Below are positions 1 to 8,463 of a stretch of 59,609 bases of DNA, piece after piece; position 1 is the first letter of the stretch; every line of letters starts with the position of its first letter. Position numbers and translations under genes: made by a program. Source of the DNA: Fibrobacter intestinalis (GTDB lineage: Bacteria; Fibrobacterota; Fibrobacteria; Fibrobacterales; Fibrobacteraceae); the NCBI RefSeq assembly GCF_900167415.1, contig NZ_FUWU01000015.1:1-59609 (forward strand). The letters run 5' to 3'. The notes under the pieces are model-generated. The model had not been told where the DNA came from. It made no database searches and saw only the letters and a list, made by a program, of their open reading frames with translations.

Positions 1-2
1 CG

Positions 3-293
3 AAGAAAAACGCGACTTACTACCAGAAGAAAAAGGCTCACAAGCTTTTTTGCAAGAGGGCTGGCATCGAACCAATCAATGGTCACTTGAAGAGCGACCA
101 CCGCATGGGTCGCAACTTCTACAAGGGAATCTTTGGCGACATGCTCAACGCAAAGCTTGCAGCAGCAGCGTTCAACTTCAAGAGGGCCATGAGACGCTTT
201 TTTGTTCTGTTGGAATGGCTATACTGTTTTTGCCTTCTGTGGAACGGAATGAACAAAAAATGCGAACGTCCTTATCTTGCGTTCGCAAAGTGA
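3..293 (+). CDS. IS5-family transposase, C-terminal fragment cut by window edge
   Basis: The frame is open from the first bases of the window, so the 5' end lies outside it. The visible 96 residues contain the segment RAGIEPINGHLKSDHRMGRN, followed by a GD..N..LAAAAFNFKRAMR stretch. This is the typical C-terminal block of IS5-group DDE transposases, including the last catalytic Glu (IEP). After the FKRAMR motif the protein runs on for about 35 hydrophobic and basic residues to a TGA, which is plausible for the family. No clear terminal inverted repeat could be matched because the left end is missing. The family assignment rests on motif recognition only. Confidence 0.8.
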   Translation, partial: KKNATYYQKKKAHKLFCKRAGIEPINGHLKSDHRMGRNFYKGIFGDMLNAKLAAAAFNFKRAMRRFFVLLEWLYCFCLLWNGMNKKCERPYLAFAK

Positions 294-369
294 CTTTTTA
301 AGGGCTGACTATATAGAATTCCTCAAAAGTTTTACCAAGAGACAATCAAATTTTTTTTTAGATTTGCCC

Positions 370-1350
370 ATGATGAGTTTCTATCGCCGATTAAAAATAC
401 TTGCGAGCTGCGGCCTGCTTTTTACGGGCCTTGCTGTCGGCGATATTTTTGACTTTGATGGGCTTTACCGGTTGCGGTATGGTCCGAATGCCAGCGTGGT
501 TCTTTCGGGGAATACGCCTGTGGTGTGGGGCGAGTGGTTGAATCAGGCAACGGGAACAGCCTCTTTCAATTGGATTGAACCGCTGCGCAGTCTGCCTTAT
601 GGGGAACCTTTGGATCCGGATGCCGCATTTTTGCGTTTTTCCTTCGATTTGGAAGCTTCGCCTTTTTATGGGGGATTTCGTTTGGGAATCGGAGGTCGCC
701 CTCTCCAGATGAATCCGCAAATCGAAGTTCGCTTTATTTACGAACACTACACCTATTTCAATTCCAACGTAGAGATGACTCTGGCGAGCAATTCGAAAAA
801 CGGAAGCATCGCGGATTCGTGGAATGCGGACTGGATGAGCGACCGGGTGTTTTCCAAAGACGCTGCGGTGGATTTTATGCAGAATTTCGCGTTCTATCTC
901 AATATGGAGTATGCGCTGTTGGGGGACGGCCTGCTCGGGATTGGGGCGCATTTTACGCTGGTGGATATCAGCACTCAATTTGAAGGGAAAAGCTTCGACT
1001 ATCGCAGAAATATCCCGGTTTTCAGTAGGGACTTTATTATAGATCTGGTCGCCTTCGCCTATATTCCCTTTTCGGAACACTGGGCGGTCGCTTGCCATTT
1101 GAACCAGTATAATACGGGCAATTCCCGCTCTTCGGACGGCACTTATCTGAAGGAACCTTTAAGCTATACGATTGGGTTGGTGGGTCCGTCTTTCCGCTGG
1201 GGGAAAAAATCGCCTAGCAAAGTGACCCTTTTGGGGGGCTTTTGGATGCGGGAAAAAGACCGCTTTTACAGCGGGGATGTTTCCCAGCAGTTTCTTGTCC
1301 ACCTACAGTTCCAGCGGAATTTCGGATTTGATATCCAGCCAGTTCCATAA
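370..1350 (+). CDS. Putative outer-membrane beta-barrel protein, function unknown
   Basis: A 326-residue protein starting at an ATG pair at 370/373. The upstream in-frame TTG at 277 would overlap the transposase and would put non-signal sequence first. The N-terminus has a basic start and a hydrophobic stretch ending near GLAVG, consistent with a signal peptide. The rest is rich in alternating aromatic and polar strands (for example FEGKSFDYRR, FSEHWAVACHLNQY) and ends in a segment like a barrel strand, which suggests an envelope beta-barrel. I do not recognise a named family. Its 3' end overlaps the convergent gene at 1303..2034 by 48 bases. Confidence 0.6.
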   Translation: MMSFYRRLKILASCGLLFTGLAVGDIFDFDGLYRLRYGPNASVVLSGNTPVVWGEWLNQATGTASFNWIEPLRSLPYGEPLDPDAAFLRFSFDLEASPFYGGFRLGIGGRPLQMNPQIEVRFIYEHYTYFNSNVEMTLASNSKNGSIADSWNADWMSDRVFSKDAAVDFMQNFAFYLNMEYALLGDGLLGIGAHFTLVDISTQFEGKSFDYRRNIPVFSRDFIIDLVAFAYIPFSEHWAVACHLNQYNTGNSRSSDGTYLKEPLSYTIGLVGPSFRWGKKSPSKVTLLGGFWMREKDRFYSGDVSQQFLVHLQFQRNFGFDIQPVP

Positions 1351-2034
1351 ACGCATTTTTTTGTCGGGTTGAATTTTCTTTGGACTTTCCGTTTGAGGGC
1401 GCTGCGCCTCTATTTTTCGCGCCGTCCGAATCCATAAAGAACCATGATAGTCGTTTCCCCAAAAATCCAGAATGGTCGGCAGAAGCATATTGTCGTAGGG
1501 CTTCCAGGAGTGGATTCGGATTGTCCGTTTGTTTTGGGCGTTGAAGTCGCTCATTTGGACGGAATCGGGAGTCGGGAACGTGTTCGGGGTCAAGCTTTGC
1601 CAGGTCTGGGATTTTGCGGTGAGGAAAGAGGCGGGTGGGCTGTGCTGGCTGTCCGGGCACAAGAACGCACCTCGGGCGAGAAGTTCCAGATCGTCCCATT
1701 TGATGGGACTCTCTCCGATGTTTTCTTTCAAGTGGTGCATGGCCATCAGTCGCCGGAAATTTTCGGGCTTTAATTCGATGTAGCGGAAATTTTCCGCAGA
1801 GACATAACGGAAAGATTCTTTTCCCGATACGGAAATGTCGAAAGTGTCGGCGGTAAAGGGCTGGTGTTGCCAGATAATGTCCACGTGGATTCGGGAATGT
1901 TCCCGGTTGATAAAGCGGCCCTCTGCGGAGATCACCGCGGCAGAATCCATCAGCAGCTTGGGGCATTCTTCAGCGCAAACGGAAGAAAAGAACAAGGCGA
2001 GCAACAAGGTTGTTTTAGGGGCGGAAAGAATCAT
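1303..2034 (-). CDS. Secreted protein of unknown function
   Basis: A 243-residue product with an N-terminal signal peptide (hydrophobic LLLALFFSSVC followed by AEE). The Cys at the end of the hydrophobic run is not in a good lipobox, so type I signal cleavage is as likely as lipidation. The mature part is of mixed composition, with two further Cys at about residues 23 and 126, and shows no motif that I recognise. The gene is convergent with and overlaps the barrel protein at 370..1350. No strong ribosome binding site is visible in front of the ATG. Confidence 0.55.
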   Translation of the reverse strand: MILSAPKTTLLLALFFSSVCAEECPKLLMDSAAVISAEGRFINREHSRIHVDIIWQHQPFTADTFDISVSGKESFRYVSAENFRYIELKPENFRRLMAMHHLKENIGESPIKWDDLELLARGAFLCPDSQHSPPASFLTAKSQTWQSLTPNTFPTPDSVQMSDFNAQNKRTIRIHSWKPYDNMLLPTILDFWGNDYHGSLWIRTARKIEAQRPQTESPKKIQPDKKMRLWNWLDIKSEIPLEL

Positions 2035-2312
2035 GAAATCGTAAAATTGGAATAGGCGATGGACCAGCTTTTTTCACCAAAGCCATTTTTAAATGGTGGC
2101 CAATACAATATAATTTATATCCGTTCGGAAATTTTATCCATGGTTTTGGAATCCAAACAAATAAGCAAGAAACAGCAGCGGTCGTCTCTTTTCTTTAGCC
2201 GTGCTTTTAGGAGACCTAAAGCAAAAGCCCTTTCCTCTTTCGCTGGACTTCGGAATATGGCGAAACCGAATTTGACGGATAGAGAAAAGGACTTTCTGTT
2301 ATCAACGAAATT

Positions 2313-3416
2313 TTAGGCTTCTTCTGCGGCAGCTTCCGGAGAAATGGAATCGTCCGTAGAAAGGGCTTCGTCTTCGGAAATATCGAACATTTTCACGTCT
2401 TTCATGTTCTCGCGGATTTTCGTTTCGATCTCGCTGCAAATTTCCGGGTTGTTTTTCAGGAACAGGCGAGCGCTTTCGCGGCCTTGTCCAATACGCTCGC
2501 CGTTATACGAGAACCAGGATCCGCTCTTTTCGATGACATCCAATTCAACGCCCAAGTCGAGAATGCTTGCTTCGCGGGAAACTCCCTGCCCGTAGAGGAT
2601 GTCGAACTCGCATTGGGTAAACGGCGCCGCGACTTTGTTCTTGACGATTTTTACGCGGGTCCTGTTGCCGATGACATCTTCGCCGTTTTTGATTTGGGCG
2701 ATGCGACGGATGTCCAGACGCTGGGATGCGTAGAATTTCAAGGCGTTTCCGCCGGTCGTCGTTTCCGGGTTGCCGAACATCACGCCGATTTTCATACGGA
2801 GCTGATTGATGAAAATCATGCAAGTGTTGGATTTGGAAAGAATGCCCGTGAGCTTGCGAAGGGCTTGGGACATGAGGCGTGCTTGCAATCCGACGTGGTT
2901 GTCCCCCATTTCGCCGTTGATTTCCGCTTGCGGAACGAGAGCCGCTACCGAGTCGATGACGATAAGGTCGATGGCCCCAGAACGCACCAAGGTTTCGGCA
3001 ATATCGAGAGCCTGTTCGCCCGTATCGGGCTGGGAAACCAAAAGCTGGTCAATGTTGATTCCCAAGTGGCGGGCATAGACCGGGTCAAAAGCGTGCTCCG
3101 CGTCGATAAAGGCGGCCACTCCGCCTTGTTTTTGCGCTTCGGCAATGGCGTGGAGGGAAAGGGTCGTTTTTCCGGAAGACTCCGGTCCGTAGATTTCGAT
3201 GATGCGTCCGCGCGGGAATCCGCCGACTCCGAGTGCCATATCCAGCTGGATGCAGCCCGACGGGATGACGGGAATATTCTGTTCTGGCTGTCCTCCCAGC
3301 GTCATGATGGAACCCTTGCCGAAATTCTTTTCAATTTGTGCGATAGCCGCTTCGACGGCTTTAGCCTTTTCTCCGGAAAGGGGCTTGTTGAGAGAGGTCG
3401 CTGCTTTCTTTGCCAT
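2313..3416 (-). CDS. recA: RecA recombinase
   Basis: A 367-residue protein that forms ATP-dependent filaments on single-stranded DNA, drives strand exchange and stimulates LexA self-cleavage. The Walker A motif GPESSGKTT is at about residues 77-85. The conserved [12 protein letters not shown] and the L2-region [20 protein letters not shown] segments are intact. The C-terminus is acidic, as usual. The ATG at 3414-3416 was preferred over the upstream in-frame start at 3476 because a GGAG ribosome site lies just before it and the protein then begins MAKKAATS. It lies 41 bases downstream of pncC on the same strand, with its own promoter and LexA box inside the pncC 3' end. Confidence 0.97.
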   Translation of the reverse strand: MAKKAATSLNKPLSGEKAKAVEAAIAQIEKNFGKGSIMTLGGQPEQNIPVIPSGCIQLDMALGVGGFPRGRIIEIYGPESSGKTTLSLHAIAEAQKQGGVAAFIDAEHAFDPVYARHLGINIDQLLVSQPDTGEQALDIAETLVRSGAIDLIVIDSVAALVPQAEINGEMGDNHVGLQARLMSQALRKLTGILSKSNTCMIFINQLRMKIGVMFGNPETTTGGNALKFYASQRLDIRRIAQIKNGEDVIGNRTRVKIVKNKVAAPFTQCEFDILYGQGVSREASILDLGVELDVIEKSGSWFSYNGERIGQGRESARLFLKNNPEICSEIETKIRENMKDVKMFDISEDEALSTDDSISPEAAAEEA

Positions 3417-3447
3417 TTTGGTATCTCCAAGTGATTTTTTGAACTTA

Positions 3448-3476
3448 AATATACAAACTACTGAACTTTTGTGCAA
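3448..3476 (-). promoter_or_regulatory. recA sigma-70 type promoter
   Basis: On the minus strand a TTGCAC hexamer (3471-3476) is followed after exactly 17 bases by TATATT (3448-3453), about 30 bases ahead of the recA start. The -35 element lies inside the last codons of pncC, so recA can be transcribed separately from its upstream partner. Confidence 0.7.
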
Positions 3477-3994
3477 GTGCTTTTCTGTTCATTTTCGTTG
3501 GTGAGAGCACCGCGCAGAGTGTCCAGTACTTTAAAGACGCTTTTCTGGCGGATTTGTCCACGGTTTCCCGAAAATTTTTCACAGAATACGATTTTTTTAC
3601 AATCGGAAACGACGGCCATCCATACGAGTCCTACTGGTTTTTCCTTAGTTCCTCCGTCCGGTCCGGCGATTCCCGTTGTAGAAACGGCCCAATCCGTTTT
3701 GTAAATCCGGCGTGCGCCTTCGGCCATGGCGAGTGCGGTTTCTTCGCTGACGGCTCCAAATCTATCTAAAGTATCTTGGGGAACGCCAAGAATGTCCCGT
3801 TTCGCGTCGTTCCAGTATGTACAGGCTCCGCCTTTGAAAAAAACGCTTGCGCCCGGCAGCCCGACCAATTCGCTGGCGACCATTCCACCGGTGCAAGATT
3901 CGGCGGTGGAAAGCGTTTCGCCTTTTTGCTGTAAAAGTCCGGCCAGATTTTCGAGCAGTTCGTTCAGCGTATTCGTGTTGGGTTCTGTTGTCAT
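3458..3994 (-). CDS. pncC: CinA C-terminal domain protein (NMN amidohydrolase, PncC type)
   Basis: A 178-residue protein corresponding to the stand-alone CinA C-terminal domain, which deamidates nicotinamide mononucleotide in NAD recycling. Family signatures are the [19 protein letters not shown] block near the N-terminus, then [18 protein letters not shown], and [21 protein letters not shown] near residue 110. The N-terminal molybdopterin-binding half found in full CinA is absent. An AAGGAA ribosome site precedes the ATG. The pairing with recA immediately downstream is common in bacteria (cinA-recA), which supports the call. Confidence 0.92.
   Translation of the reverse strand: MTTEPNTNTLNELLENLAGLLQQKGETLSTAESCTGGMVASELVGLPGASVFFKGGACTYWNDAKRDILGVPQDTLDRFGAVSEETALAMAEGARRIYKTDWAVSTTGIAGPDGGTKEKPVGLVWMAVVSDCKKIVFCEKFSGNRGQIRQKSVFKVLDTLRGALTNENEQKSTCTKVQ
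3462..3475. promoter_or_regulatory. Probable LexA (SOS) box at recA
   Basis: The plus strand reads TGAACTTTTGTGCA. This fits the LexA motif that I recall being reported for Fibrobacter succinogenes, TGCNC-N4-GTGCA, with one mismatch (A for C in the first half-site). It overlaps the -35 hexamer of the recA promoter, where a repressor would block polymerase. Its place at recA, the classic SOS gene, supports the call. Confidence 0.65.
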
Positions 3995-4123
3995 GGTTTT
4001 AGTTCCTTTTTCCTATAAGATAGAATGTCGGATTGACAGAATATGACAAAAAGCCACTTCTAAAAATCCTTTTCAAAAAATCGGAGGTTCGTTGTCCGTT
4101 GAGAGCGGTTCGTGAGTCAGGCT

Positions 4124-4146
4124 TCCTTCGATAAACTCAGGGCTCG
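4124..4146. repeat. Dispersed TTCGA..CTCAGGG intergenic repeat, partial copy
   Basis: This is a degenerate copy of the CTTCGACAAGCTCAGGGACCG repeat that recurs in gaps throughout the window, here between pncC and mltG. The stretch just upstream (about 4059-4085, CTTCTAAAAATCC then TTTTCAAAAAATCGG) is also found at 8337-8366, so the two copies share flanking sequence as well. Confidence 0.6.
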
Positions 4147-4157
4147 TCGGTTGAAAA

Positions 4158-5162
4158 CTATTCGCCCCGATTTCTTGCGGCGGTGGATTTGAACTTGTTG
4201 TGCTGGGCGAGCGAGCTGGAAAAAAAGTGGGTTCCGGAACCGTCGTCTTTGGCGACAAAGTAAAGGACGTCCGTTCGGGCTGGATGAAGGGTTGCGACAA
4301 TGGCTTTTTTCCCGGGATTGGAAATCGGACCCGGCATCAGTCCTTGAAACCGTCGCGTGTTGTAAGGGCTGTCGCTTTGCAGCTGGCTTTTGTAAATCGG
4401 GCCGGAGAGGTTCCGAAAGATAAAGCGAACCGTCGGATCGGCACCGAGCGGCATTCCGATGCGCAGCCGGTTCACAAAAACGCCGGCAATCAGATTTCGC
4501 TCTTCGATTTTTCCTGTTTCTTCTTCGACGACGCTGGCGAGGGTCAGTATTTTATGCCAGCCACCGAGTTCCTTCCACAGGGGGCTGTTTTCCTTTTCGA
4601 GTTCGTCGCGCAGTTTCAGGTTGGCTTTGACCATTTGGCGAGCGATGTCTTTTTCCGAAGCACCGTATTCAATGGGATAGGTGTCGGGAAGCAGGTAGCC
4701 TTCCAGACTTTCTGCATCGACGCCGAGTTCCTGGGCAAATTGCGGGTCGTGGACGAGGGCTTCCCATTTTGTGGAATCGAAAGCGGGAAAGGCTTTGCGG
4801 AAGTAGGCGGGCATTTCCCACGAAGCGCGACCTTCGGGAATGGTTACTTTGCGGTTTGCCGTCTTGCCGGAGGTCAGGATCTTTGCCATTCCAGCGATGC
4901 TAGTTTGGGGCGGAATGTCGTACCAGCCGGCCTTTAGCTGCAATTTTTGGATTCGGCACCACCAGGAAAAGAGCTTGGCATGGGAAATAAGTCCCTGTTT
5001 TACCAGCATATTGCCCGCTTTAAGGGCCGAAGAACCGCTTTCTACTTGGACGGTGGTCCAGGTCCGGTTGTCCGAAGGGGCAAAAATCTGGCGTTTGGCC
5101 CCATAAAGGGCGATGGCGGCCATCGATAGAAGAATAAATAGGGCGAAAACAAATTTTTTCAT
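4158..5162 (-). CDS. mltG: MltG endolytic murein transglycosylase
   Basis: A 334-residue single-pass inner-membrane enzyme of the YceG family, which cuts nascent glycan strands and terminates peptidoglycan polymerisation. A transmembrane helix (FVFALFILLSMAAIALYG) sits at the N-terminus. The family's catalytic region is clear: ASVVEEETGKIEERNLIAGV contains the active-site Glu, followed by FVNRLRIGMPLGADPTVRF. Near the C-terminus the NTRRFQGLMPGPISNPGKKA and YFVAKDDGSGTHFFS blocks are also typical. The start was placed at the MKKFVF codon; an in-frame ATG 36 bases upstream is possible. No tmk or holB neighbour is present. Confidence 0.93.
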   Translation of the reverse strand: MKKFVFALFILLSMAAIALYGAKRQIFAPSDNRTWTTVQVESGSSALKAGNMLVKQGLISHAKLFSWWCRIQKLQLKAGWYDIPPQTSIAGMAKILTSGKTANRKVTIPEGRASWEMPAYFRKAFPAFDSTKWEALVHDPQFAQELGVDAESLEGYLLPDTYPIEYGASEKDIARQMVKANLKLRDELEKENSPLWKELGGWHKILTLASVVEEETGKIEERNLIAGVFVNRLRIGMPLGADPTVRFIFRNLSGPIYKSQLQSDSPYNTRRFQGLMPGPISNPGKKAIVATLHPARTDVLYFVAKDDGSGTHFFSSSLAQHNKFKSTAARNRGE

Positions 5163-5267
5163 ACGAATGGGAATATAAAAAGAAAAAATCCCTACCATTT
5201 TGAAAAAATAAAGGATATATTTGGGATAAAGATTAGAAAAAAGGGTTCCACCCTAAGAGGATGTGAA

Positions 5268-5708
5268 ATGACTAAAAAAATTTTGTTCTGCCTTCTTGCT
5301 TTGATGGTTGTCGCTGCTGTTGCCGCGCCGAAATCGGTGAAGTCAAAACGCGGCGATATTGATTTGACCAAGACGAAAGGCGGTTCGGATGTGGTTTGTA
5401 CCGCATCTTTCTCCGACGAACTTCGCATTGTAAAAGATGATGGCGATGCGGTTCTTGTCAAAGGTGCTTGCGGTCAGGGATGGGTCGCTAAAAGCATCGT
5501 GGAATATGTAGCGAAAGCCGAAGGCGACAAGTCGATGTCCTTGGATGAAGTTGACGTTATTGGTTGGTTGGACAACCCGAGTGCCGTGTTCGTTTTGGAC
5601 GCTGACGCTGCGGAGTTCGATGGAGTGAATATCGATCGTAACTTCAAGGAATACTTGCAGCATACGATGGACCGCGAAACCATGGAAATGCAGAACAACG
5701 AAAACTAG
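5268..5708 (+). CDS. Small secreted SH3-like protein
   Basis: A 146-residue protein with a clean signal peptide (FCLLALMVVAAVAAP) and an AGAGG-type ribosome site before the ATG. The mature N-terminal part (about residues 35-80: VCTASFSDELRIVKDDGDAV, then ACGQGWVAKSIVEYV) resembles a bacterial SH3 fold, with the usual final W-V.KS.V signature. The acidic tail is of unknown role. It is a single-gene unit followed by a good terminator. Function is not known; such domains often bind cell-wall or surface polymers. Confidence 0.6.
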   Translation: MTKKILFCLLALMVVAAVAAPKSVKSKRGDIDLTKTKGGSDVVCTASFSDELRIVKDDGDAVLVKGACGQGWVAKSIVEYVAKAEGDKSMSLDEVDVIGWLDNPSAVFVLDADAAEFDGVNIDRNFKEYLQHTMDRETMEMQNNEN

Positions 5709-5737
5709 TTCGATTTTCAAAACGATTTAGAAAGGAT

Positions 5738-5770
5738 CCGCCTCATTCAAAGTGGGGCGGTTTCTTTTTT
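5738..5770 (+). terminator. Rho-independent terminator of the SH3-like gene
   Basis: CCGCCTCA and TGGGGCGG form an 8-base stem (one G-T pair) with a 7-base loop, followed directly by TTTCTTTTTT. It lies 30 bases after the stop codon. Confidence 0.85.
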
Positions 5771-5825
5771 AGAATTTCACTAGCAACAAACCACTACTTT
5801 TCCCTTGGCGCTGGTTAGTGTGCTT

Positions 5826-5880
5826 TGACTAGTTCGATAAGCTCACTAACCGGCGGTCCCTGAGCCTGCCGAACCACTTC
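5826..5880. repeat. Dispersed TTCGA..CTCAGGG intergenic repeat
   Basis: The gap between 5771 and 6071 contains AGTTCGATAAGCTCACTAAC followed by GGTCCCTGAGCCTGCCGAAC. These are two half-units in opposite orientation of the repeat seen at 16581, 19890, 39911, 47668, 57078 and 58938. The rest of this 300-base gap is AT-rich and shows no gene. Confidence 0.65.
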
Positions 5881-6071
5881 ACCAAAGCAATTTTATTTAA
5901 TAACGGATTTTGACCTGCATTTGCGAGTGTTGTTCAAAGGATTTTCAAGGGGCGAAGTGGATCCGAAAAATGGTGTTACGCATCATTTGTATAATTTGGG
6001 CTCAAGCTCGGGATTTGGTTCCATAAACTTTCAAAACGCAAATTTTGAAGGAAAAATTTTTTCCGAAAGGA

Positions 6072-6626
6072 TTATTTGTTTTTGTCTGCATATTCCTGGC
6101 GGGTGATGACATAGCGAGAGTGGGGCATGACGATTCCTTTGTAATGCTTAACTCCGCTGTCTTTTTTGTGCATGCCGTTTCGGAGAGCCACGCGGATAGA
6201 TGCCTCATTGTTATCGCGAATGATTGAGCAGACTTCTTGGGCTTTCCATTTTTCGAAAGCGTATTTTTTGCAGGCGACAGCGGCTTCTGTAGCGAAACCC
6301 TGATGCCAAAATTGCCGTTCAAAAAGATATCCGATTTCCAGCACTTCTTCGTTTTTCCACGGTTGCATGGTTAGTCCGCATTGGCCGATGAAGCTGTCGC
6401 TTTCTTTTAAAACCACTGCCCACAATCCGAAATGCCACATTTTGTAGCGGGCGATTTGCCGTTCTAGCCATTGCCGGACTTCTTCGTCGGAAAAGGCTCC
6501 CTCGTAGGCGTACATGGCTTTGGCATCTTGCAGGGTTTTGCACAAAGCGGAAAAATCTTCTTGCTCCATTTCCCGGAAGTAAAGCCTTTGGGATTCTAGA
6601 ATCCTCTTTTTTGAGTTAGAGTTCAA
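6072..6626 (-). CDS. GNAT-family N-acetyltransferase (RimJ/RimL-like)
   Basis: A 184-residue acetyltransferase. It begins with ILESQRLYFREMEQEDF, the strand and helix typical of RimJ/RimL-type GNATs. EIGYLFERQFWHQGFATEAA matches the family's acetyl-CoA binding region, and NEASIRVALRNGM the later N.AS..V..K.GM region. The start is a TTG at 6624-6626 with a GAGG ribosome site; the first internal ATG would delete the first strand. The substrate cannot be told from sequence. It is the last gene of a minus-strand run of small transferases and a kinase (8313 to 6072), and the only intact GNAT of the two there. Confidence 0.85.
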   Translation of the reverse strand: MNSNSKKRILESQRLYFREMEQEDFSALCKTLQDAKAMYAYEGAFSDEEVRQWLERQIARYKMWHFGLWAVVLKESDSFIGQCGLTMQPWKNEEVLEIGYLFERQFWHQGFATEAAVACKKYAFEKWKAQEVCSIIRDNNEASIRVALRNGMHKKDSGVKHYKGIVMPHSRYVITRQEYADKNK

Positions 6627-6680
6627 TGGAAACCTCGTATTTTTTATCGATGAAAATAGAATTTAGATGGAATTTTTGAG

Positions 6681-7100
6681 TCATTTCCAGAGATTTTCCT
6701 GAGAACAGTCGTCGTGTAGGCGTTTTTCCGTTTTGGCATATTTTTGAATGTCGTCAAAATGATTTCGGATATAATTTTCGCTCATGATCAGGCAATACGA
6801 TTGGATGTGCTGGCGATATTTGGGAGCGAAATCACTAGTCCAGTTCTAAGGGATATAGCAGCCTTCCACAATCAAATTCTGATCGTTTTCGATAACGGTT
6901 TTTATCATTTCTCGCAGAATGGGCCAGAGAAATTCTGTGAGTTTTTCGTCGTCGGTGGGCGTGAGCTGGGCCAGTCCGCTTCGGATAAGCCCCATTTTCA
7001 GGTGGTCGATGGAGAAATAAGGATATTTGTATTTTTCCAAAAGTTTTTGCGCTAGGGTCGTTTTCCCGGTGTGGGATGCGCCCATAATTAAAATGACCAT
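6681..7100 (-). pseudogene. P-loop kinase-like gene interrupted by an in-frame TAG
   Basis: The first 84 codons encode a small nucleotide-binding protein with Walker A GASHTGKTT at residues 7-15, a GGAG ribosome site and the ending NLIVEGCYIP, then TAG (6846-6848). In the same frame the reading continues past the stop for 54 more codons (NWTSDFAPKYRQ, then YCLIMSENYIRNHFDDIQKY) to a TGA at 6681-6683. This downstream part looks like the expected continuation of the same AAA-type ATP-binding family. I infer a single nonsense mutation in a recently intact gene. The C-terminus also looks shorter than the family's usual length. Confidence 0.75.
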
Positions 7101-7135
7101 TCGTTTCTCCGACGATATTTTTGTGACTTCAAAAT

Positions 7136-7768
7136 TTATTTCTGAATAGCCTGTAATTTATGTACGTCATTTCCCAAAATGATTTCCAGATGGTCCAGAA
7201 TTTTTTGAATGTCCCAGTCCCACCATTTAATTTGTTGTAAAATGGCGATTTCTTTTGGGGAAAAGCGTTTTCGGATTTCTCGGACAGGGTTCCCGGCGGC
7301 GATGGTGTAAGGGTGCACGTTTTTGGAAACCGTCGAGTTGGCTCCGATGACGGCGCCGTCTCCAATATGGACGCCGGGCATAATTGTCACGTTTTGTCCA
7401 ATCCACACGTCATTGCCGATGACGGTGTCGCCTTTTTGGGGCAGTTCGGCAAGATGCTTTTGGTTCACGCCCTCCCTTTGCTGCAAAATGGCGGTAAAGG
7501 GATAAGTGCTAATGGCGTTCATGTTGTGATTTGCCGCATTCATGATGAAGCGGATGTTTTCGCCCAGGGAGCAGAATTTGCCGATAATCAGCTTGTCCCC
7601 AAATTCCTTGTAATGATACAGGACGCAGTCTTTTTCAAAATTTTCTACGCCCTTTTCGCAATTGTAGTAGGTGAAATCCCCGATTTGAATATTGGGATTT
7701 TGGACGACGTTTTTGATGTAGCAGATGTTTTTCAGGTTCTTGTTGGGATGCAGTTCGTTGGCGTTCAT
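7136..7768 (-). CDS. Vat/XAT-type hexapeptide-repeat acetyltransferase
   Basis: A 210-residue left-handed beta-helix acetyltransferase of the xenobiotic acyltransferase type. The N-terminal third has IQIGDFTYYN and IGKFCSLGENIRFIMNAANH, including the family's catalytic His in NAANHNMN. Later turns read VIGNDVWIGQNVTIMPGVHI, then GDGAVIGANSTVSKNVHPYT and AAGNPVREIRKRF, the standard end of the repeat. An AAAGGA ribosome site fixes the ATG at 7768, and the start overlaps the stop of the upstream GNAT gene (ATGA). Relatives acetylate streptogramins, chloramphenicol or sugars; the substrate here is unknown. Confidence 0.88.
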   Translation of the reverse strand: MNANELHPNKNLKNICYIKNVVQNPNIQIGDFTYYNCEKGVENFEKDCVLYHYKEFGDKLIIGKFCSLGENIRFIMNAANHNMNAISTYPFTAILQQREGVNQKHLAELPQKGDTVIGNDVWIGQNVTIMPGVHIGDGAVIGANSTVSKNVHPYTIAAGNPVREIRKRFSPKEIAILQQIKWWDWDIQKILDHLEIILGNDVHKLQAIQK

Positions 7769-8313
7769 TGTTTTTTCCTTTGTGCTGTCCACTCTTCTTT
7801 TGTCAAAAGGCTGATGAGGCAGGTCCGGGTTTCGTTTAGCAAGGGAACGGGGGAGTTCCTGTCGGTGTGATGGTGGGAAAATCCGCATTTTTCCTGGACG
7901 CGTCTGGATTTTGTGTTGCCTTCGTAGGAGCCGCACCAGATTGCCGAAAGATTCAGCTCTTCAAATCCTCGGCGAATAAGTTCGCTCGCCGCTTCGGGAA
8001 TGTAGCCGTTTCCCCAGAAAGGCTTTCCTATCCAATAGCCCAGTTCGCATTCGCTGTCGCTTGTTGTCAAGTCAGAGCGTCCGTTGGGAATGAGTTCAAT
8101 CGCTCCGATAGCTTTTTCGTCTTTTTGGCAGACGGCGTAGCATTTCACTCCGCAAAAAACGGATTCGATAATGCTGCGGCTTTCTTAGACGTTTTGGTGG
8201 GGCGGCCATCCGGCGATGTATCCTACGTCGGAATCCTTGGCGTATTCGTATAGATTTTCCGCATCGTCTTTCTTCCAAGGGCGAAGAATCAATCGTTTCG
8301 TTTTCAATATCAT
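7765..8313 (-). pseudogene. GNAT acetyltransferase gene interrupted by an in-frame TAA
   Basis: Reading from the ATG at 8311-8313 gives [20 protein letters not shown], a typical GNAT N-terminus, up to [12 protein letters not shown] at 8185-8187 follows, and then in the same frame ESRSIIESVF and the rest of a normal GNAT domain (ELGYWIGKPFWGNGYIPEAA, NTKSRRVQEKCGF). A single base change from GAA to TAA would explain it, as the family has an acidic residue there. Translation of only the 3' part from a GTG at 8148 would lack the first strands. It overlaps the next gene by four bases and so belongs to the same transcription unit. Confidence 0.78.
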
Positions 8314-8463
8314 GCAAATCCTTGAGTTTATAGGCTCTTCTAAAAATCCATTTTCAAAAAATCGGTTGTATTCGAGTGGCTCGGGATTAATGATTGGTGG
8401 GCTTCGGGTTCCGCGCTCGTAGCTCGAACTCGTCGAATCATTTCATCAAAGCTCCGTTAAAAT

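Noticed and set aside
2059-2316. 85-codon plus-strand open frame between a secreted protein gene and recA
   Set aside because: No ribosome site, no domain-like sequence, many Lys and Ser from AT-rich DNA, and it overlaps the recA end by four bases.
7765-8148. Separate short GNAT gene starting at a GTG at 8148
   Set aside because: Reading the same frame upstream past a single TAA gives the missing N-terminal strands, so a broken longer gene is the better explanation.
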